From: Lysinibacillus fusiformis
GTDB lineage: Bacteria; Bacillota; Bacilli; Bacillales_A; Planococcaceae
Reading direction: 5' to 3'
NCBI RefSeq assembly: GCF_016925635.1
Contig: NZ_CP070490.1
Coordinates: 4,222,001-4,286,000 of the forward strand
Length of the DNA stretch: 64,000 nucleotides
Shown here one piece after another: positions 8,056 to 16,190 of the stretch. The translations under genes were made by a program, and so were the position numbers. A model generated the notes under the pieces. That model did not search any database. It saw only the letters and a list, made by a program, of their open reading frames with translations, and had not been told where the DNA came from. Every line of letters begins with the position of its first letter. Position 1 is the first letter of the stretch.

Positions 8056-8119
8056 AATTCACATATTACAAAAAGTGATCGCGTTAGTTCGGTACTCTTT
8101 GTAATATGTGAATTTTTTT
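8056..8119 (+). promoter_or_regulatory. Terminator-like hairpin in the csp leader
   Basis: Arms 8056-8072 and 8098-8114 form a 17-bp perfect stem, extended inward by three pairs past one mismatch, followed by seven T. It lies 55 bases before the csp start, inside the predicted leader. It may act as an attenuator or cold-responsive RNA structure. Confidence 0.75.
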
Positions 8120-8174
8120 CATTCGCTGAAGAAATTACATATTGTTCACTTTTATTTTTTGGAGGTTTTCTTAA

Positions 8175-8375
8175 ATGAAACAAGGTACAGTAAAATGGTT
8201 TAACTCAGAAAAAGGTTTTGGATTCATCGAAGTTGAAGGTGAAAACGACGTATTCGTACACTTCTCAGCTATCCAAGGCGAAGGTTTCAAAACTCTTGAC
8301 GAAGGTCAAAAAGTGGAATTCGAAGTTGTAGATGGCAACCGCGGACCACAAGCTGCTAACGTAACTAAACTTTAA
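8175..8375 (+). CDS. Cold-shock protein (CspA/CspB family)
   Basis: A 66-residue single-domain OB-fold protein that binds single-stranded nucleic acid and melts RNA structure. RNP1 (KGFGFIEV, residues 13-20) and RNP2 (VFVHF, about 26-30) are intact, and length is exactly that of the family. GGAGG precedes the ATG by nine bases. Expression is expected to be controlled in part through the long structured leader described separately. The gene ends with its own terminator. Which of the usual several csp paralogues it represents cannot be told here. Confidence 0.97.
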   Translation: MKQGTVKWFNSEKGFGFIEVEGENDVFVHFSAIQGEGFKTLDEGQKVEFEVVDGNRGPQAANVTKL

Positions 8376-8410
8376 TTCTCAGTAATTAAAACTACTTTCG
8401 TTAAACCCAA

Positions 8411-8440
8411 GACATCCTATGCAAATAGGATGTCTTTTTT
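8411..8440 (+). terminator. Terminator of csp
   Basis: A 9-bp perfect stem GACATCCTA / TAGGATGTC with a 6-base loop followed by six T. Confidence 0.9.
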
Positions 8441-8500
8441 GTATCATTTAAAAGTTTAAGGATTACAAATCCTATTTTAGGTTAAATATATAGTAGTGGC

Positions 8501-8938
8501 GGATAGCAGCGATAAAGTAGCGGTTAGAACTGCAAGAATGAGAGATAGCTGTAAAAGAAGCGGATAGCCTTGCAAAAGTGAAGGATAGCGCTATAAAAGT
8601 AGCGGTTAGAACTGTAAGAATGAGGGATCGCTGTAAAAGTAGCGGATAGCCTTGCGAAAGTGAAGGATAGCGCTATAAAAGTAGCGGTTAGAACTGTAGG
8701 AATGAGGGATCGCTGTAGAAGTAGCGGATAGCTTTGCAAAAGTGAAGGATAGCTCTACAAAAGTAGCGGATAGCCTTGCGAAAGTGAAGGATAGCGCTAT
8801 AAAAGTAGCGGTTAGAACTGTAGGAATGAGGGATCGCTGTAAAAGAAGCGGATAAGCTTGCAAAAGTGAAGGATAGCGCTATAAAAGTAGCGGTTAGAAC
8901 TGCAAGAATGAGGGATAGCTGTAATAGAAGCGAGTAGT
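8501..8938 (+). repeat. Tandem array with 82-bp units built of 21+21+21+19
   Basis: About 440 bases of intergenic DNA with a core close to GCGGATAGC. Core positions (GATAGC/GTTAGA/GATCGC) fall at 8502, 8523, 8544, 8563, 8584, 8605, 8626, 8645, 8666, 8687, 8708, 8727, 8748, 8769, 8790, 8811, 8832, 8851, 8872, 8893, 8914. Steps are 21 bases except a 19-base step after each GATCGC/GATAGCTG unit, giving 82-base higher-order units, with one 103-base unit carrying an extra 21-mer. Minus-strand open frames here are repeat artefacts. Confidence 0.9.
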
Positions 8939-8977
8939 CCCGCTAAAATACTGAATAGTTAGCATAGAAGGAGGCAG

Positions 8978-9469
8978 ATGAATTTGAATAATGAAGAAAA
9001 ATTGCCTGATGAACAGGAGCAGCAAGATTTTTATCAGAAACTACGTACAAAATTAGTAGCGTTTCTTGGATCGAAAAAGGGAAAAAGTAATAAATTTACA
9101 CCGTATTTAATGTTTGTGCCTGATTTATTTCATTTATTAATTAAAACCGTAACGGATGCGGGTGTGGATAAGAAGAGTCGTGCGTTAATTGGGGCATCCA
9201 TTGCGTATTTTGTGTTGCCGATGGATCTAATGCCAGAAGGACTATTGGGCTTTGGTGGCTACTTAGATGATGTGGTGCTAGCAACTTTTGTGGTAAATAC
9301 GATTATCAATAAATTGGGGCCAGATGTAGTAGAAAAGCATTGGACAGGAGATGACAAGCTTTTGCATGTGCTGCAAAAGGTGGCAGAAGTGAGTGATGAG
9401 GTTGTCAGTAAAATTCCTGTGAAATCGCCAATTGCTCAGTTTGTGAAGCAAGAGAGTAAAGATCAATAA
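8978..9469 (+). CDS. DUF1232 membrane-associated protein (YkvA-like)
   Basis: A 163-residue protein with the DUF1232 core near residues 70-105: SRALIGASIAYFVLPMDLMPE then GFGGYLDDVVLATFVV. This pair of short hydrophobic segments around a DLxP and a DD motif defines the family, whose function is unknown. A charged N-terminal region precedes it. AGGAGG lies only three bases before the ATG at 8978; a TTG two codons later (8984) has ideal spacing and could be the true start. Directly downstream of the big repeat array. The stop codon lies inside a copy of the shared 19-base element described at 9466. Confidence 0.85.
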   Translation: MNLNNEEKLPDEQEQQDFYQKLRTKLVAFLGSKKGKSNKFTPYLMFVPDLFHLLIKTVTDAGVDKKSRALIGASIAYFVLPMDLMPEGLLGFGGYLDDVVLATFVVNTIINKLGPDVVEKHWTGDDKLLHVLQKVAEVSDEVVSKIPVKSPIAQFVKQESKDQ

Positions 9470-9484
9470 TAATATTATGTAAAC
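9466..9484 (+). repeat. Core copy of a shared AT-rich element
   Basis: Nineteen bases (ATAATAATATTATGTAAAC) also found within the 28-base elements at 11103 and 25462. This copy overlaps the stop codon of the DUF1232 gene. Confidence 0.7.
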
Positions 9485-9502
9485 CCATAATGCCCTAAAA
9501 AA

Positions 9503-9525
9503 TGAACCTGTGATAAGCAGGTTCA
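9503..9525. terminator. Bidirectional terminator
   Basis: An 8-bp perfect stem TGAACCTG / CAGGTTCA with a 7-base loop, A run on the left and T run on the right. It serves the DUF1232 gene and the converging protease gene. Confidence 0.85.
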
Positions 9526-10335
9526 CTTTTTTAATAAATTCCGGAGCTGTTGTACAGGTACAAACAAGCCGACACGTCCAATGGGCTCATATTTCATCGT
9601 TGCAAAGATCACCCCAATAACTTCGCCCTTTTGATCAATGACAGGGCTTCCACTATTCCCACGATAAACAGGTGCTTTTAGCATCATCACAGGCTCCTGC
9701 CAATCCTCTAATTGAATGGATTCTAGCAATGTCCCCTCATTAGCAATGCCCGTAAAAGCAAGTGGATTTCCAATAAAATAGACATGTTCATTAGCCGAGT
9801 AAGGTGGCTCTTCTGCAAGAGGGAGATAGGGGAGCTGCTCTGCTTCCACTTGTACTAAGGCTAAATCTACGGCTGGATAGCTCTCAATTAATGTTGCCTC
9901 CATCAACCCCTCATCTGGAAAGACGACAGATAATGTTGTGGCATTTTCTACTACATGGGCATTGGTGACAATTAGACCATCAGGAGAGATGGCAAAACCA
10001 GTGCCTTTACTGGAGCCTGTCGAAATTTCAACGACTGCCTTTTTATAGGTTTGTATATCCTCTTGTGCTGAGAGTCTCGTTGAAACCTTGATAAATTCAA
10101 GCGCAGGTATGGAATAAATTTGAAAAATCAGGGCGAATGTATTGAAAAACAGCACCATTGCCATACCCCACACAATCCAGCGTACAAGAGGCTTTTGTTT
10201 TTTTTGCTTTTTTCCATGAATGCGTTCTTCACGCTCCTGTGCCAATGCTTTTTGCTGTTCCTCGAGTACAAGTTCAATAAATTCTTCTTCCGTTAAGTCT
10301 TCTTGCTTTGGTGTTGCATTATGTATTTCACTCAT
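9523..10335 (-). CDS. Membrane-anchored HtrA-like serine protease without PDZ
   Basis: A 270-residue trypsin-fold protein. A charged cytoplasmic N-terminus (1-50) with a basic stretch GKKQKKQK is followed by one membrane helix (about 51-73), so the protease domain faces outside. The triad is intact: His127 (TNAHVV), Asp157 (AVDLAL) and Ser228 (GNSGSP). The frame ends right after the protease domain, so the PDZ domain of standard HtrA/DegP is missing. The start at 10335 follows AAGGGGGG; an upstream in-frame ATG at 10389 sits inside a terminator. Likely role is envelope protein quality control or a specific cleavage. Confidence 0.9.
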   Translation of the reverse strand: MSEIHNATPKQEDLTEEEFIELVLEEQQKALAQEREERIHGKKQKKQKPLVRWIVWGMAMVLFFNTFALIFQIYSIPALEFIKVSTRLSAQEDIQTYKKAVVEISTGSSKGTGFAISPDGLIVTNAHVVENATTLSVVFPDEGLMEATLIESYPAVDLALVQVEAEQLPYLPLAEEPPYSANEHVYFIGNPLAFTGIANEGTLLESIQLEDWQEPVMMLKAPVYRGNSGSPVIDQKGEVIGVIFATMKYEPIGRVGLFVPVQQLRNLLKK

Positions 10336-10355
10336 GTATGGCCCCCCTTTGCTAA

Positions 10356-10386
10356 AAAACAGACGCCCAAGCAGGACGCCTGTTTT
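10356..10386 (-). terminator. Terminator of the lipoprotein gene
   Basis: Ten-base arms 10356-10365 and 10377-10386 (one G-U pair) followed on the minus strand by TTTT. It separates the lipoprotein gene from the protease gene. Confidence 0.7.
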
Positions 10387-10393
10387 CATTCAA

Positions 10394-11032
10394 TTATTCT
10401 ATTTTTTGCAAGGTTGATGTCACAACAAATGGCTCATCTTGCTCTGTTTCCATCGTATCCTCTGTGCGGATTAGGCCAATATCTTTCGCAAAATACTTGA
10501 TTGTCGTCATTTGGTCTTTAGAGCGGGTTAGCTGGATGACATCTTGATAGACCGTTGTGCCTGTATCGACAGTGGCAGTCGTTGATTCAATGGTCCAACC
10601 TTGAAAGCTCGTCCCGACTTGTAATGGCTTTTGAAGTATGGTTTCCAGTACAGGGTAAGAAGCTGCCTCTGCTGCACTTGGCATGCTTGGATTGCTGTCA
10701 ACGGGTTCTCGATAGACAAGATTAATGCTTGCATCGGTTATACGATAGATTTTTAATAGTGTCACACCACCATTATTCTCTATTTGCGCGATATGCTGTG
10801 TATCGAGATAGGTTGTTTTTAGTGTGAAGCTGGCAAACTCATTTCCTTCCCCTTGAAAAGAGGCGACGGATCCATCAGGTGGAAAATAGGATAGAAGTGA
10901 CGTTTGATCTTGTTCATCTGATTGCTTGTCCTCCACAGGTGGTGTTGGCGATGGCACAGGCTCTTCTTTGACTTCTTCACGACAGCCAGCAAGTAGAAAT
11001 GCAAGAGAAAGTACGAGAACATGGTATCTCAT
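10394..11032 (-). CDS. Secreted lipoprotein of unknown function
   Basis: A 212-residue lipoprotein precursor. The signal peptide ends in the lipobox LLAGC with the lipidated Cys at residue 17. A Pro/Glu/Asp-rich linker (about 20-45) leads to a beta-rich domain of about 165 residues. The start at 11032 has AAGGAG seven bases upstream. I do not recognise the domain; alternating hydrophobic patterns and repeated TTT/TVDTGTTV stretches suggest a beta-sandwich or beta-barrel. It lies directly upstream of the membrane protease in the same direction but is separated by a terminator, so co-transcription is partial at best. Confidence 0.85.
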   Translation of the reverse strand: MRYHVLVLSLAFLLAGCREEVKEEPVPSPTPPVEDKQSDEQDQTSLLSYFPPDGSVASFQGEGNEFASFTLKTTYLDTQHIAQIENNGGVTLLKIYRITDASINLVYREPVDSNPSMPSAAEAASYPVLETILQKPLQVGTSFQGWTIESTTATVDTGTTVYQDVIQLTRSKDQMTTIKYFAKDIGLIRTEDTMETEQDEPFVVTSTLQKIE

Positions 11033-11102
11033 AAGCACACTCCTTCGCTATTTTCTTTCATTATACGTGAATGGAGGGCGTTATACGAATGAAATGAGAA
11101 AT

Positions 11103-11130
11103 TAATTTCATAATAATATTATGTAAACTT
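11103..11130 (+). repeat. 28-base shared upstream element, copy A
   Basis: Identical over 28 bases to 25462-25489 and over its 19-base core to 9466-9484. Contains the near-palindrome CATAATAATATTATG followed by TAAACTT. It lies 12 bases before the -35 box of the next gene. Confidence 0.75.
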
Positions 11131-11142
11131 CATACTAGAAAC

Positions 11143-11171
11143 TTGTAACAGAATGGAAAATTAACTATGAT
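11143..11171 (+). promoter_or_regulatory. Sigma-A-like promoter
   Basis: TTGTAA (11143-11148), 17 bases, TATGAT (11166-11171). It drives the DinB-like gene. Confidence 0.65.
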
Positions 11172-11202
11172 AGAAATGAAGTTAAAAATGGGGGGCAAAG
11201 AT

Positions 11203-11673
11203 ATGTATAGACAAGTAGATGATTTTTTACAAGAATGGTCAAATGCATCGAAGGGAACACTGCAAGTATTACAGGCTTTAACAGATGACAAGCTAGCGCA
11301 AAGTATTGTAGAGGGTCATAGTACACTTGGCTGGTTAGGTTGGCATTTAGTTGGGGCGGCTGGTTATTTTAGCTATCTAGCAGGGTTAAAAGTACCAATG
11401 ATTCGTCAAGAAGATCCTGTACCAACGACTGCAGCTGAGATCGTGACAGCCTATGAAAGCGTTGCAAATGGTATTAAAGAGGAAGTGGCTAAGCTTTCGA
11501 ATGACGATTTACTAGAGGTAGTAAATGGCTTTACGGCGCCCATGCCAAAAGGGGCTTTATTACGTGTATTAATCGACCATCAAACACATCATCGTGGACA
11601 AATGACGGTCCTGCTACGTCAAGCAGGCTTACCAGTACCTGGTGTGATGGGACCAACAAAGGAAATGCAATAA
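11203..11673 (+). CDS. DinB-like metal-dependent four-helix protein
   Basis: A 156-residue protein of the DinB/YfiT superfamily, whose members bind a metal with three histidines; several act as thiol-dependent S-transferases. Candidate ligands are His48 in LGWHLVG and His126/His130 in DHQTHHRGQ, the latter being the classic C-terminal motif. The start at 11203 follows GGGGGGCAAAGAT; the upstream in-frame ATG at 11167 overlaps the promoter. It is a single-gene unit with a good terminator. Substrate unknown. Confidence 0.88.
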   Translation: MYRQVDDFLQEWSNASKGTLQVLQALTDDKLAQSIVEGHSTLGWLGWHLVGAAGYFSYLAGLKVPMIRQEDPVPTTAAEIVTAYESVANGIKEEVAKLSNDDLLEVVNGFTAPMPKGALLRVLIDHQTHHRGQMTVLLRQAGLPVPGVMGPTKEMQ

Positions 11674-11681
11674 CCATGCAA

Positions 11682-11716
11682 GCGGCAGATATATCGTTTA
11701 TCTGCTGCCTTTTTTT
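11682..11716 (+). terminator. Terminator
   Basis: A 10-bp stem GCGGCAGATA / TATCTGCTGC (one G-U) followed by CTTTTTTT. Confidence 0.88.
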
Positions 11717-11718
11717 AA

Positions 11719-11747
11719 TTGACACTTACCTACTAGTAAGTTAGTAT
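11719..11747 (+). promoter_or_regulatory. Promoter with internal operator for the TetR gene
   Basis: TTGACA (11719-11724), 17 bases, TAGTAT (11742-11747). The spacer holds an inverted repeat ACTTAC-N6-GTAAGT (11724-11741). The predicted transcription start falls on the A of the ATG at 11754, so the mRNA would be leaderless. Confidence 0.75.
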
Positions 11748-11753
11748 AAAGCC

Positions 11754-12311
11754 ATGACAAATAGAAAAATGCAAATTATAGAATTAACATTGAAGAATAT
11801 TCAGGAAAAAGGTTTCACATCATTTAGTTATGAGCATTTAGCAAAGGAGCTTGGCGTTACGAAGGCAAGTATTCACTATCATTATGAGAAGAAGGGAGAT
11901 TTAGGGATCGCTGTTTGCGAAAGAATTCAGCAAGGGTTAGTGGGGGCTTATACACTGATTAAGGAGTCCACTATGCCAGCTGAGGAAAAGCCTTTTGCCT
12001 TTATTATGCAGCGAGTAAAATTCCTTGAGCAAGATGGTGTTTGCCCTATCTCAGCTTTACAGGCAGACTATCAAGAATTACCGCAACCGATGCAAGAAAA
12101 GCTTCAGCAGCTTAGCCAAATGGAAATCGATGTTTTTGTAGAGCTACTGAAAGATGCTAAACAACAGGGCGCCCTCCAAGCCACTAATGATTTGGAGGCA
12201 CTAGCTGTATTCCTTATTTCAAGTACGAAAGGGGCATTACAATACAAACGCGTTTTAGGAGAAGCGTTCTTTCTCAAAATGCTGGCGCAATTACAGGAAT
12301 TGTTAAAATAA
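11754..12311 (+). CDS. TetR/AcrR family repressor
   Basis: A 185-residue regulator. The N-terminal helix-turn-helix is clear (YEHLAKELGVTKASIHYHYEKKGDL, about residues 26-50, shown in two parts: helix 2 and recognition helix TKASIHYHY). The rest is the helical ligand domain. No ribosome binding site precedes the ATG; the promoter overlaps it, pointing to leaderless translation. The gene is directly followed (28 bases) by a FabF-like synthase gene in the same direction, probably co-transcribed and both repressed through the palindrome inside the promoter. The inducer may be a lipid or acyl compound, which is only inference from the partner. Confidence 0.9.
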   Translation: MTNRKMQIIELTLKNIQEKGFTSFSYEHLAKELGVTKASIHYHYEKKGDLGIAVCERIQQGLVGAYTLIKESTMPAEEKPFAFIMQRVKFLEQDGVCPISALQADYQELPQPMQEKLQQLSQMEIDVFVELLKDAKQQGALQATNDLEALAVFLISSTKGALQYKRVLGEAFFLKMLAQLQELLK

Positions 12312-12339
12312 AAAACGAAAACAAAAAGGAGCGATGTAC

Positions 12340-13575
12340 ATGATACGAAGAGTCGTAGTTACTGGATATGGTGTTGTTTCCCCGTTAGGTAATTCGGTAT
12401 CAGCCTTATGGGAGAATATAAAAGCAGGACAATCAGGGATTCAAAACATTCAAGGGGAGGCATTTAGCGGCATTAATACGCAAATTGCTGGGACGATCAC
12501 GGATTTCGATGCAACGCAGTATATGGATAAAAAAGAAATCAGTAAGTATGATTTATTTGTACAATATGCTGTTGCCGCTTCCCAACAGGCCCTAACGCAA
12601 GCTAATTTAAATATGGAGCAGGTGGATAAAGAGCGTTTAGGCGTATACATTGGCTCAGGTATCGGGGGCATTGAGACGATTTTAGAAAATCATCAGGCTA
12701 TGCTTGCTAATGGGCCAAGAAAGGTGTCACCGTTTATGGTACCGATGATGATTAGCAATATGGCTGCTGGGATTCTAGCGATTAAAACGGGCTTTAAAGG
12801 GCCAAGCTTTTCACCTGTTTCGGCCTGTGCGACAGGAAACCAGGCCATTGGAGAAGCGTTCCTAGCGATTCGACATGGCTATGCGGATGGTATTTTAGCA
12901 GGTGGAGCGGAGGCACCCATCAATCCACTTAGCTTTGCAGGATTCTCTCGTATGAAAGCCATGTCCACAAGAAACGATGCGCCAACAAAGGCTAGTCGAC
13001 CATTCGATAGCGAACGAGATGGCTTTGTCATGTCTGAAGGGTCTGGCATCGTGTTCCTAGAGGAATATGAACACGCCAAACAAAGGGGTGCTACGATTCT
13101 TGGTGAGATTGTTGGCTATGGTGTCACAACCGATGCTCATCACATTACAGCACCTGATTTTACGGGCGCTGCCAATGCCATGAAGCTCGCATTGAAAATG
13201 GGCGAAATCGATGAATCAGCTGTCGATTATATCAACGCACACGGCACAAGCACACCAGAGGGAGATAAATCTGAAACGAAGGCTATTAAAAGCGTTTTTG
13301 GTGACCATGCCTATCAATTAAAGGTCAGCTCCACAAAATCAATGACAGGGCATCTCTTTGGAGCAGCTGGTGGAATCGAAGCCATTATTACATTGAAAAG
13401 TATAATGGATGGCATCATTCCACCAACGATCAATTATGAAAAGCCAGATCCCGAGTGTGATTTAAATTATGTTCCAAATGAGGCGCTTCATCAATCCATC
13501 CACTTAGCTTTATCCAATGGATTTGGCTTTGGTGGTCATAATGCTGTGCTAGCCTTTAAAAAGTATGAGGAATAA
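12340..13575 (+). CDS. FabF-like 3-oxoacyl-ACP synthase
   Basis: A 411-residue thiolase-fold condensing enzyme of the KAS II type. The catalytic triad is intact: Cys163 in SACATGNQ, His301 in NAHGTSTPEGD and His338 in TGHLFGAAGG. Full length for FabF. The start at 12340 is preferred over the ATG at 12334 because AAGGAG is then eight bases away. It is not next to fabH or acpP, where the housekeeping fabF usually lies, but pairs with a TetR gene, so it may be an accessory synthase that adjusts fatty-acid length or feeds a special pathway. It ends in a strong terminator. Confidence 0.92.
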   Translation: MIRRVVVTGYGVVSPLGNSVSALWENIKAGQSGIQNIQGEAFSGINTQIAGTITDFDATQYMDKKEISKYDLFVQYAVAASQQALTQANLNMEQVDKERLGVYIGSGIGGIETILENHQAMLANGPRKVSPFMVPMMISNMAAGILAIKTGFKGPSFSPVSACATGNQAIGEAFLAIRHGYADGILAGGAEAPINPLSFAGFSRMKAMSTRNDAPTKASRPFDSERDGFVMSEGSGIVFLEEYEHAKQRGATILGEIVGYGVTTDAHHITAPDFTGAANAMKLALKMGEIDESAVDYINAHGTSTPEGDKSETKAIKSVFGDHAYQLKVSSTKSMTGHLFGAAGGIEAIITLKSIMDGIIPPTINYEKPDPECDLNYVPNEALHQSIHLALSNGFGFGGHNAVLAFKKYEE

Positions 13576-13598
13576 AGCAGTAGATTGTTGATAAAGGG

Positions 13599-13631
13599 AT
13601 GGTATGAAATTGGATGTTCATACCATTTTTT
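13599..13631 (+). terminator. Terminator
   Basis: A 10-bp perfect stem ATGGTATGAA / TTCATACCAT followed by TTTTTT. Confidence 0.88.
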
Positions 13632-13677
13632 CTCTGTATAATGATAACAAAAATATAGTGTGTGAAAGGAGTTCCAT

Positions 13678-14463
13678 ATGAATTACGAAATTTATGGGGA
13701 TGTAGAAAGTAAAGTGACAATTCTCGCTATACCAGCTTTAGGTGAACGAAAAGAATTTTATCTACCTTTGGCAAAGCAACTATCCAGTTTTCGTTGGATA
13801 GTTTGTGAACTACCAGGACATAACGGTTATGACACAAAGGGTATTTCGATTAATAGCTATATACATAATTTGAAAAATCTACTAGATTCTTTAGACGTGA
13901 TAAATGTCCATTTAGTTGGTACATCAATAGGAGCAACGATCATACAGGCTTTTTATCAACAATACACTGAAGTTGTTCAGTCTCTATTTTTACTAGATGG
14001 AGGTTATTACTTTTTAGGTGAACGACAAGGCTTACAAGAAGAAATGACAGTACAAAAAATCGACAATTTTGAGGATATAAAAGAAGCTGTTCACAAATTT
14101 ACCTATTCCATCGAAAGGTTACAACCACAGAATTATGAGCAGTTTGAACACTATTTTTTAGGAAACTATATAATGGACACAGGATATTACAGACATCATT
14201 GTGATTCAGATTCTTATAATGCTTTAAGCAAGGAGGTTGAAACCATCAATTATTGTTTAAACAATCAACCTTCTATTTCCTTAAATTTACTCTTAGCAGA
14301 AAATAGTTTGGATACATACACTACCGAAAAACTGAAAGAATTTCAACTACGGTATCCACTAGCTAATGTTCAAGTTATTCAGAACGGTCATCACTATTTA
14401 CCTTTAACACATACGGAGGAGGTAAAAGTTTTTCTACAACACAATATTGCAAACGATATGTAA
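13678..14463 (+). CDS. Alpha/beta-hydrolase
   Basis: A 261-residue alpha/beta-hydrolase. The nucleophile elbow is GTSIG with Ser83; the histidine is in NGHHYLP near residue 239; the acid should lie around residues 205-215. An oxyanion segment IPALGERKEFY occurs near residue 18. No signal peptide, so cytoplasmic. AAAGGAG precedes the ATG by 7 bases. It stands alone between a terminator and the next gene, with no close partner to hint at the substrate. The family covers esterases, lipases and C-C hydrolases; nothing more specific can be said. Confidence 0.85.
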   Translation: MNYEIYGDVESKVTILAIPALGERKEFYLPLAKQLSSFRWIVCELPGHNGYDTKGISINSYIHNLKNLLDSLDVINVHLVGTSIGATIIQAFYQQYTEVVQSLFLLDGGYYFLGERQGLQEEMTVQKIDNFEDIKEAVHKFTYSIERLQPQNYEQFEHYFLGNYIMDTGYYRHHCDSDSYNALSKEVETINYCLNNQPSISLNLLLAENSLDTYTTEKLKEFQLRYPLANVQVIQNGHHYLPLTHTEEVKVFLQHNIANDM

Positions 14464-14556
14464 ATCAATAAGTTTTTCTTATGATAAATAACTAGAAATT
14501 CGTACTATTACTTATGTTTATGATATGGTAAATTCAAGGAAAAAGGGGGATGAATG

Positions 14557-15303
14557 ATGAGAATTTTTGATGCCCATTTTCATATTATTGACTTTGATTT
14601 TCCGATTATTGAAAATCAAGGATATACACCACCAAGCTATGTAGTAGAGGATTATCAAAAGGATACAGTGAATCTCCACATAGCAGGGGGTGCCATTGTA
14701 TCAGGGTCTTTTCAAGGATTTGACCAAGCCTATTTATTAAAAGCATTGAAACAGCTCGGTCCCGCATTTTGTGGGGTAACGCAATTACCTTATTCAGTTA
14801 CGGATGATGAAATTGTTCATTTACATAACAATGGGATAAGGGCATTACGCTTTAATAGTAAACGAGGTGGCTCAGAGGATTTATCGCAGCTAGATACCTT
14901 TGCACGAAGGGTTTATGATTTGGTGGGGTGGCATAGTGAGCTCTATATCGATGCGAAGGAATTACCGGAGATAGCCGCCACCATTGAAGCATTACCAGCC
15001 ATCTCCATCGATCATTTAGGATTGTCGGAAGAAGGGCTGCCACATTTATTAAGGCTTGTTGATAAGGGAGTACGTGTCAAGGCGACTGGCTTTGGTCGTG
15101 TGGAGCTAGATGTGAAGCATGCGTTACAAGCGATTTATAACGTCAATCCAGATGCGCTCATGTTCGGAACAGATCTGCCGTCCACAAGAGCCAAACGACC
15201 TTTTCATGATGGGGATGTGGAATTGATTCAACAGCTATTTGATCAACAGGCTGCTGATAAAATTCTTTATAAGAATGCGCTACAATGGTATTTCCAGCGT
15301 TGA
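14557..15303 (+). CDS. Amidohydrolase family 2 (TIM-barrel metal hydrolase)
   Basis: A 248-residue TIM-barrel amidohydrolase. The N-terminal metal motif D-A-H-F-H, a His at the end of a later strand (IDHLGL) and the Asp in FGTDLPS match the amidohydrolase-2 group, which includes 2-pyrone-4,6-dicarboxylate lactonase and related decarboxylases. The start is the second of two adjacent ATG codons (14557), seven bases after GGGGG; 14554 is an alternative. Single-gene unit, separated by about 90 bases from the hydrolase gene and ending in a bidirectional terminator. Substrate unknown. Confidence 0.85.
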   Translation: MRIFDAHFHIIDFDFPIIENQGYTPPSYVVEDYQKDTVNLHIAGGAIVSGSFQGFDQAYLLKALKQLGPAFCGVTQLPYSVTDDEIVHLHNNGIRALRFNSKRGGSEDLSQLDTFARRVYDLVGWHSELYIDAKELPEIAATIEALPAISIDHLGLSEEGLPHLLRLVDKGVRVKATGFGRVELDVKHALQAIYNVNPDALMFGTDLPSTRAKRPFHDGDVELIQQLFDQQAADKILYKNALQWYFQR

Positions 15304-15312
15304 ATACCAAAA

Positions 15313-15344
15313 AAGAATCCATTTTGGCATTAAAATGGATTCTT
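15313..15344. terminator. Bidirectional terminator
   Basis: A 13-bp perfect stem AAGAATCCATTTT / AAAATGGATTCTT with a 6-base loop and T-rich ends on both strands. Shared by the amidohydrolase and the converging phosphoesterase gene. Confidence 0.85.
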
Positions 15345-15365
15345 CATTTTTGAATGGAGACGCCA

Positions 15366-16085
15366 CTAAGCATTTCGATAGTTGGCAAACATAATTTCAT
15401 TATAATATTGTTCTAATTGAGGCATACCCAGCTCTTTTGCGCTCATTAGCTCAGCCTCTCGGTCATATGGTACTCTAATGAATTGGATGGCATTGTTTGA
15501 CTGTGTCCCATCTAGGATCGCATAGGAAGCGGAAGTTAGGTCAAGTGAATTACCGACACTCCCCACATTACAAAGAATTCCTTGTTTATATGTATGTAAA
15601 AAAGTTGTATGGATATCGCCATAGAACACAATATCAGGGCGTTTCTTGTAATGGATTGAATTGGTTACTTCATTATTTTCAAACATAGATAAACGCTTTT
15701 CAAGTGGATGACTCGGTAAAATACGTTCAAATTCACTTCTTGGAGATGCATGGAAAAATCTAATGAGCTGCCCATTTAACTCAAGGTCAATATGGAAGGG
15801 GAGGGATCCGAGGTACTGATAGTCTTTTGCTGTTAAACGATCTTTCAACCATTGGAGATAATCATTGTCAGTAGGGGATTGAATAAATACGTCCCAATTG
15901 CCTCGAACGACTTGTTCGCAGTTCTGTTGGATAAGCTCTATACATGCAGATCCTTGAGGGCCTTTGCCGATTAGATCACCTAAACAAAAAATTCTGTCAA
16001 TCTTTCTGAAGCGAATGTCTGTTAACACGGCCTCTAATGCCGTTTTATTCCCATGAATATCTGAAATAATTGCAATTTTCTTCAC
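15366..16085 (-). CDS. Calcineurin-like metallophosphoesterase
   Basis: A 239-residue two-metal phosphoesterase. Motifs in order: D-I-H-G (residues 9-12), GDLIGKGP (36-43), GNWD in place of the usual GNHD, a His near residue 112, and GDIHTTF followed by NVGSVGN. The His-to-Trp change in GNxD also occurs in members of this family that have broad nucleotidase or phosphodiesterase activity. The start is a GTG with GAGGGGG seven bases upstream. It is a single-gene unit. The substrate is not predictable. Confidence 0.88.
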   Translation of the reverse strand: MKKIAIISDIHGNKTALEAVLTDIRFRKIDRIFCLGDLIGKGPQGSACIELIQQNCEQVVRGNWDVFIQSPTDNDYLQWLKDRLTAKDYQYLGSLPFHIDLELNGQLIRFFHASPRSEFERILPSHPLEKRLSMFENNEVTNSIHYKKRPDIVFYGDIHTTFLHTYKQGILCNVGSVGNSLDLTSASYAILDGTQSNNAIQFIRVPYDREAELMSAKELGMPQLEQYYNEIMFANYRNA

Positions 16086-16190
16086 GAAGCTTCCCCCTCA
16101 TCAATGCTATACTCTACTATTCTATAAAAATCCTTTTAATCCTTTAAAAACCAGATAAACGCAAAAGACATACATATTTAGCAAACAAAA

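Noticed and set aside
8524-8863. Two minus-strand open frames of 71 and 85 codons
   Set aside because: They lie wholly in the 82-bp repeat array, show seven-residue periodicity caused by the 21-base pitch and have no ribosome site.
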